Source: JAAFJM01 sp964529175
GTDB lineage: Bacteria; Bacteroidota; Bacteroidia; UKL13-3
Assembly (NCBI GenBank): GCA_964529175.1
Contig: CAZGVO010000014.1
Span: forward strand, 36,580-100,579
Direction of reading: 5' to 3'
DNA: 64,000 nt
Positions 63,352-64,000 of the stretch are shown piece after piece. The notes under the pieces are model-generated. The model was not told the DNA's origin. It saw only the letters and a list, made by a program, of their open reading frames with translations, and did not search any database. Numbering within the stretch: the stretch's first letter is position 1; the number at the start of each line of letters is the position of its first letter. The position numbers and the translations under genes are program-made.

Positions 63352-63816
63352 TTATTTAAAACTTAATTGAACCACACTCTCCTTAATATCGCTAAAATTA
63401 ATTTCTTTCAAAATAGTTTCTTTAGCTTTATAGTCTTTCTTTTTATCTTTTAAATGTAAGGTAATAACTTCTCCTTCAATACTTTCTAATCTTCCTAACA
63501 ATTCAGTATTTTGGTTTAAGGTTACCTTTAATTCTCTGCCTATATGTTTAGTGTATTGTCTAAAAAGCTTTAATGGGTTTTCTGCTCCTGGCGATGATAC
63601 TTCTAAAATATAAGGCTCATCTCCATATTCCATTTCATCTAAATGGCCAGATAAATGCTTACTTAACAATCTACATTCATCAATACTTACACCATTATCA
63701 CCATCCACAAAAACACTTATTTTTCTGCTTCCCACTTTTTGTTCAATACCAACTAAAAAAAGGTGCGAAGCTAAATACTCATTTGTCCAAGTTGTTAATT
63801 TTTCTACTATATCCAT
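63352..63816 (-). CDS. rimP: Ribosome maturation factor RimP
   Basis: A 154-residue RimP, needed for 30S subunit maturation. It shows VFVDGDNGVSIDECRLLSKHLSG and YILEVSSPGAENPLK, both conserved in the family, plus a C-terminal SH3-like domain. It stands directly upstream of nusA, the standard order. A hairpin terminator for an upstream gene ends only 10 bases before its ATG. Confidence 0.95.
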   Translation of the reverse strand: MDIVEKLTTWTNEYLASHLFLVGIEQKVGSRKISVFVDGDNGVSIDECRLLSKHLSGHLDEMEYGDEPYILEVSSPGAENPLKLFRQYTKHIGRELKVTLNQNTELLGRLESIEGEVITLHLKDKKKDYKAKETILKEINFSDIKESVVQLSFK

Positions 63817-63826
63817 TTTAAAATAA

Positions 63827-63850
63827 AAGAGGGGACTTTTGTCCCCTCTT
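63827..63850 (-). terminator. Intrinsic terminator upstream of rimP
   Basis: A perfect ten-base stem AAGAGGGGAC/GTCCCCTCTT closes over four T. On the minus strand it is followed by TTATTTTAAAATGG, then the rimP ATG. It likely ends the transcript of the partial gene at 63945, so rimP-nusA needs readthrough or a promoter within the hairpin area. Confidence 0.75.
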
Positions 63851-63944
63851 CAATGTTACTAATACAGTTTCAAAAGTAAGATTTAATTTTAAAAATACAA
63901 ATTTAAAATATCCAACTCTTTAAAACTTATGTTTTCTGTTCGAA

Positions 63945-64000
63945 TTATCTTAATAAAGTAACAGAACCAGAGTATTGGTATTTTTTACCACTAAAACTTG
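63945..64000 (-). CDS. C-terminal fragment of a probable T9SS type B (gliding-associated) cargo
   Basis: The minus-strand frame entering from the right edge reads SFSGKKYQYSGSVTLLR and stops with TAA at 63945-63947. A final GKxYxYSGSVTLLR strand is typical of the type B/CHU_C C-terminal domain of Bacteroidota secreted proteins. Only 17 residues are visible, so the assignment is tentative. Confidence 0.45.
   Translation of the reverse strand, partial: SFSGKKYQYSGSVTLLR

Noticed and set aside
1..64000. tRNA, rRNA, insertion sequences or prophage genes
   Set aside because: I looked for tRNA-like T-arm and anticodon patterns, transposase motifs and phage structural genes and saw none that I could support.

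Overview
The window comes from an AT-rich member of the Bacteroidota. This rests on several secreted proteins with the C-terminal sorting domain of the type IX secretion system (T9SS), an aa3-type oxidase cluster with the layout usual in this phylum (two subunit III genes, DUF420, SCO), an AsmA-like/GT51 protein, a PagL-like acyloxyacyl hydrolase, candidate promoters of the TAnnTTTG class and weak Shine-Dalgarno signals. The order or genus cannot be fixed from the sequence alone. No rRNA, tRNA, CRISPR array, insertion sequence or prophage was seen.

Layout. 1-115 is the tail of a LuxR-type regulator. 363-5753 holds a BNR/beta-propeller protein with dockerin-like C-terminal repeats, a T9SS cargo protein and a 54-codon secreted peptide. 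5856-14835 (minus strand) is a cytochrome c oxidase cluster: ctaC, ctaD, a hairpin, ctaA, ctaB, two subunit III genes, subunit IV, SCO, DUF420 and a DMT permease. 15088-25653 (plus) has three large secreted proteins with T9SS-type C-termini and an orphan LytTR protein; the last is a 1715-residue multidomain protein with a glycosidase-like core. 25775-38603 is mostly a surface-glycan region: three GT2 enzymes, three GT-C-type membrane proteins, an RffC-like acetyltransferase, an RffA-like aminotransferase, a methyltransferase and a lone GT51 glycosyltransferase, with frr in the middle. A PagL-like lipid A deacylase, an amino-acid permease and an FAD enzyme follow.

44226-47890 looks like a small accessory islet: a RelE/ParE toxin-antitoxin pair with a palindrome over its likely promoter, a frameshifted outer-membrane beta-barrel gene, and a 700-residue single-chain ATPase plus Toprim/DUF4435 protein that resembles a fused PARIS (AriA-AriB) anti-phage system. 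After it come feoAB, a hybrid histidine kinase, a GT4 glycosyltransferase, msrB, a secreted endonuclease I, small membrane genes, a sterol-desaturase-family protein, a second glycosidase-like protein paralogous to the core of the 1715-residue one, and rimP-nusA without infB next to it.

Two non-coding observations stand out. A composite repeat (short AT-rich satellite plus imperfect palindrome) lies just before a glycosyltransferase start codon, and a related palindrome sits in frame inside the FAD oxidoreductase gene, adding about 30 residues. A separate G-depleted satellite fills most of the gap at 59045-59240.
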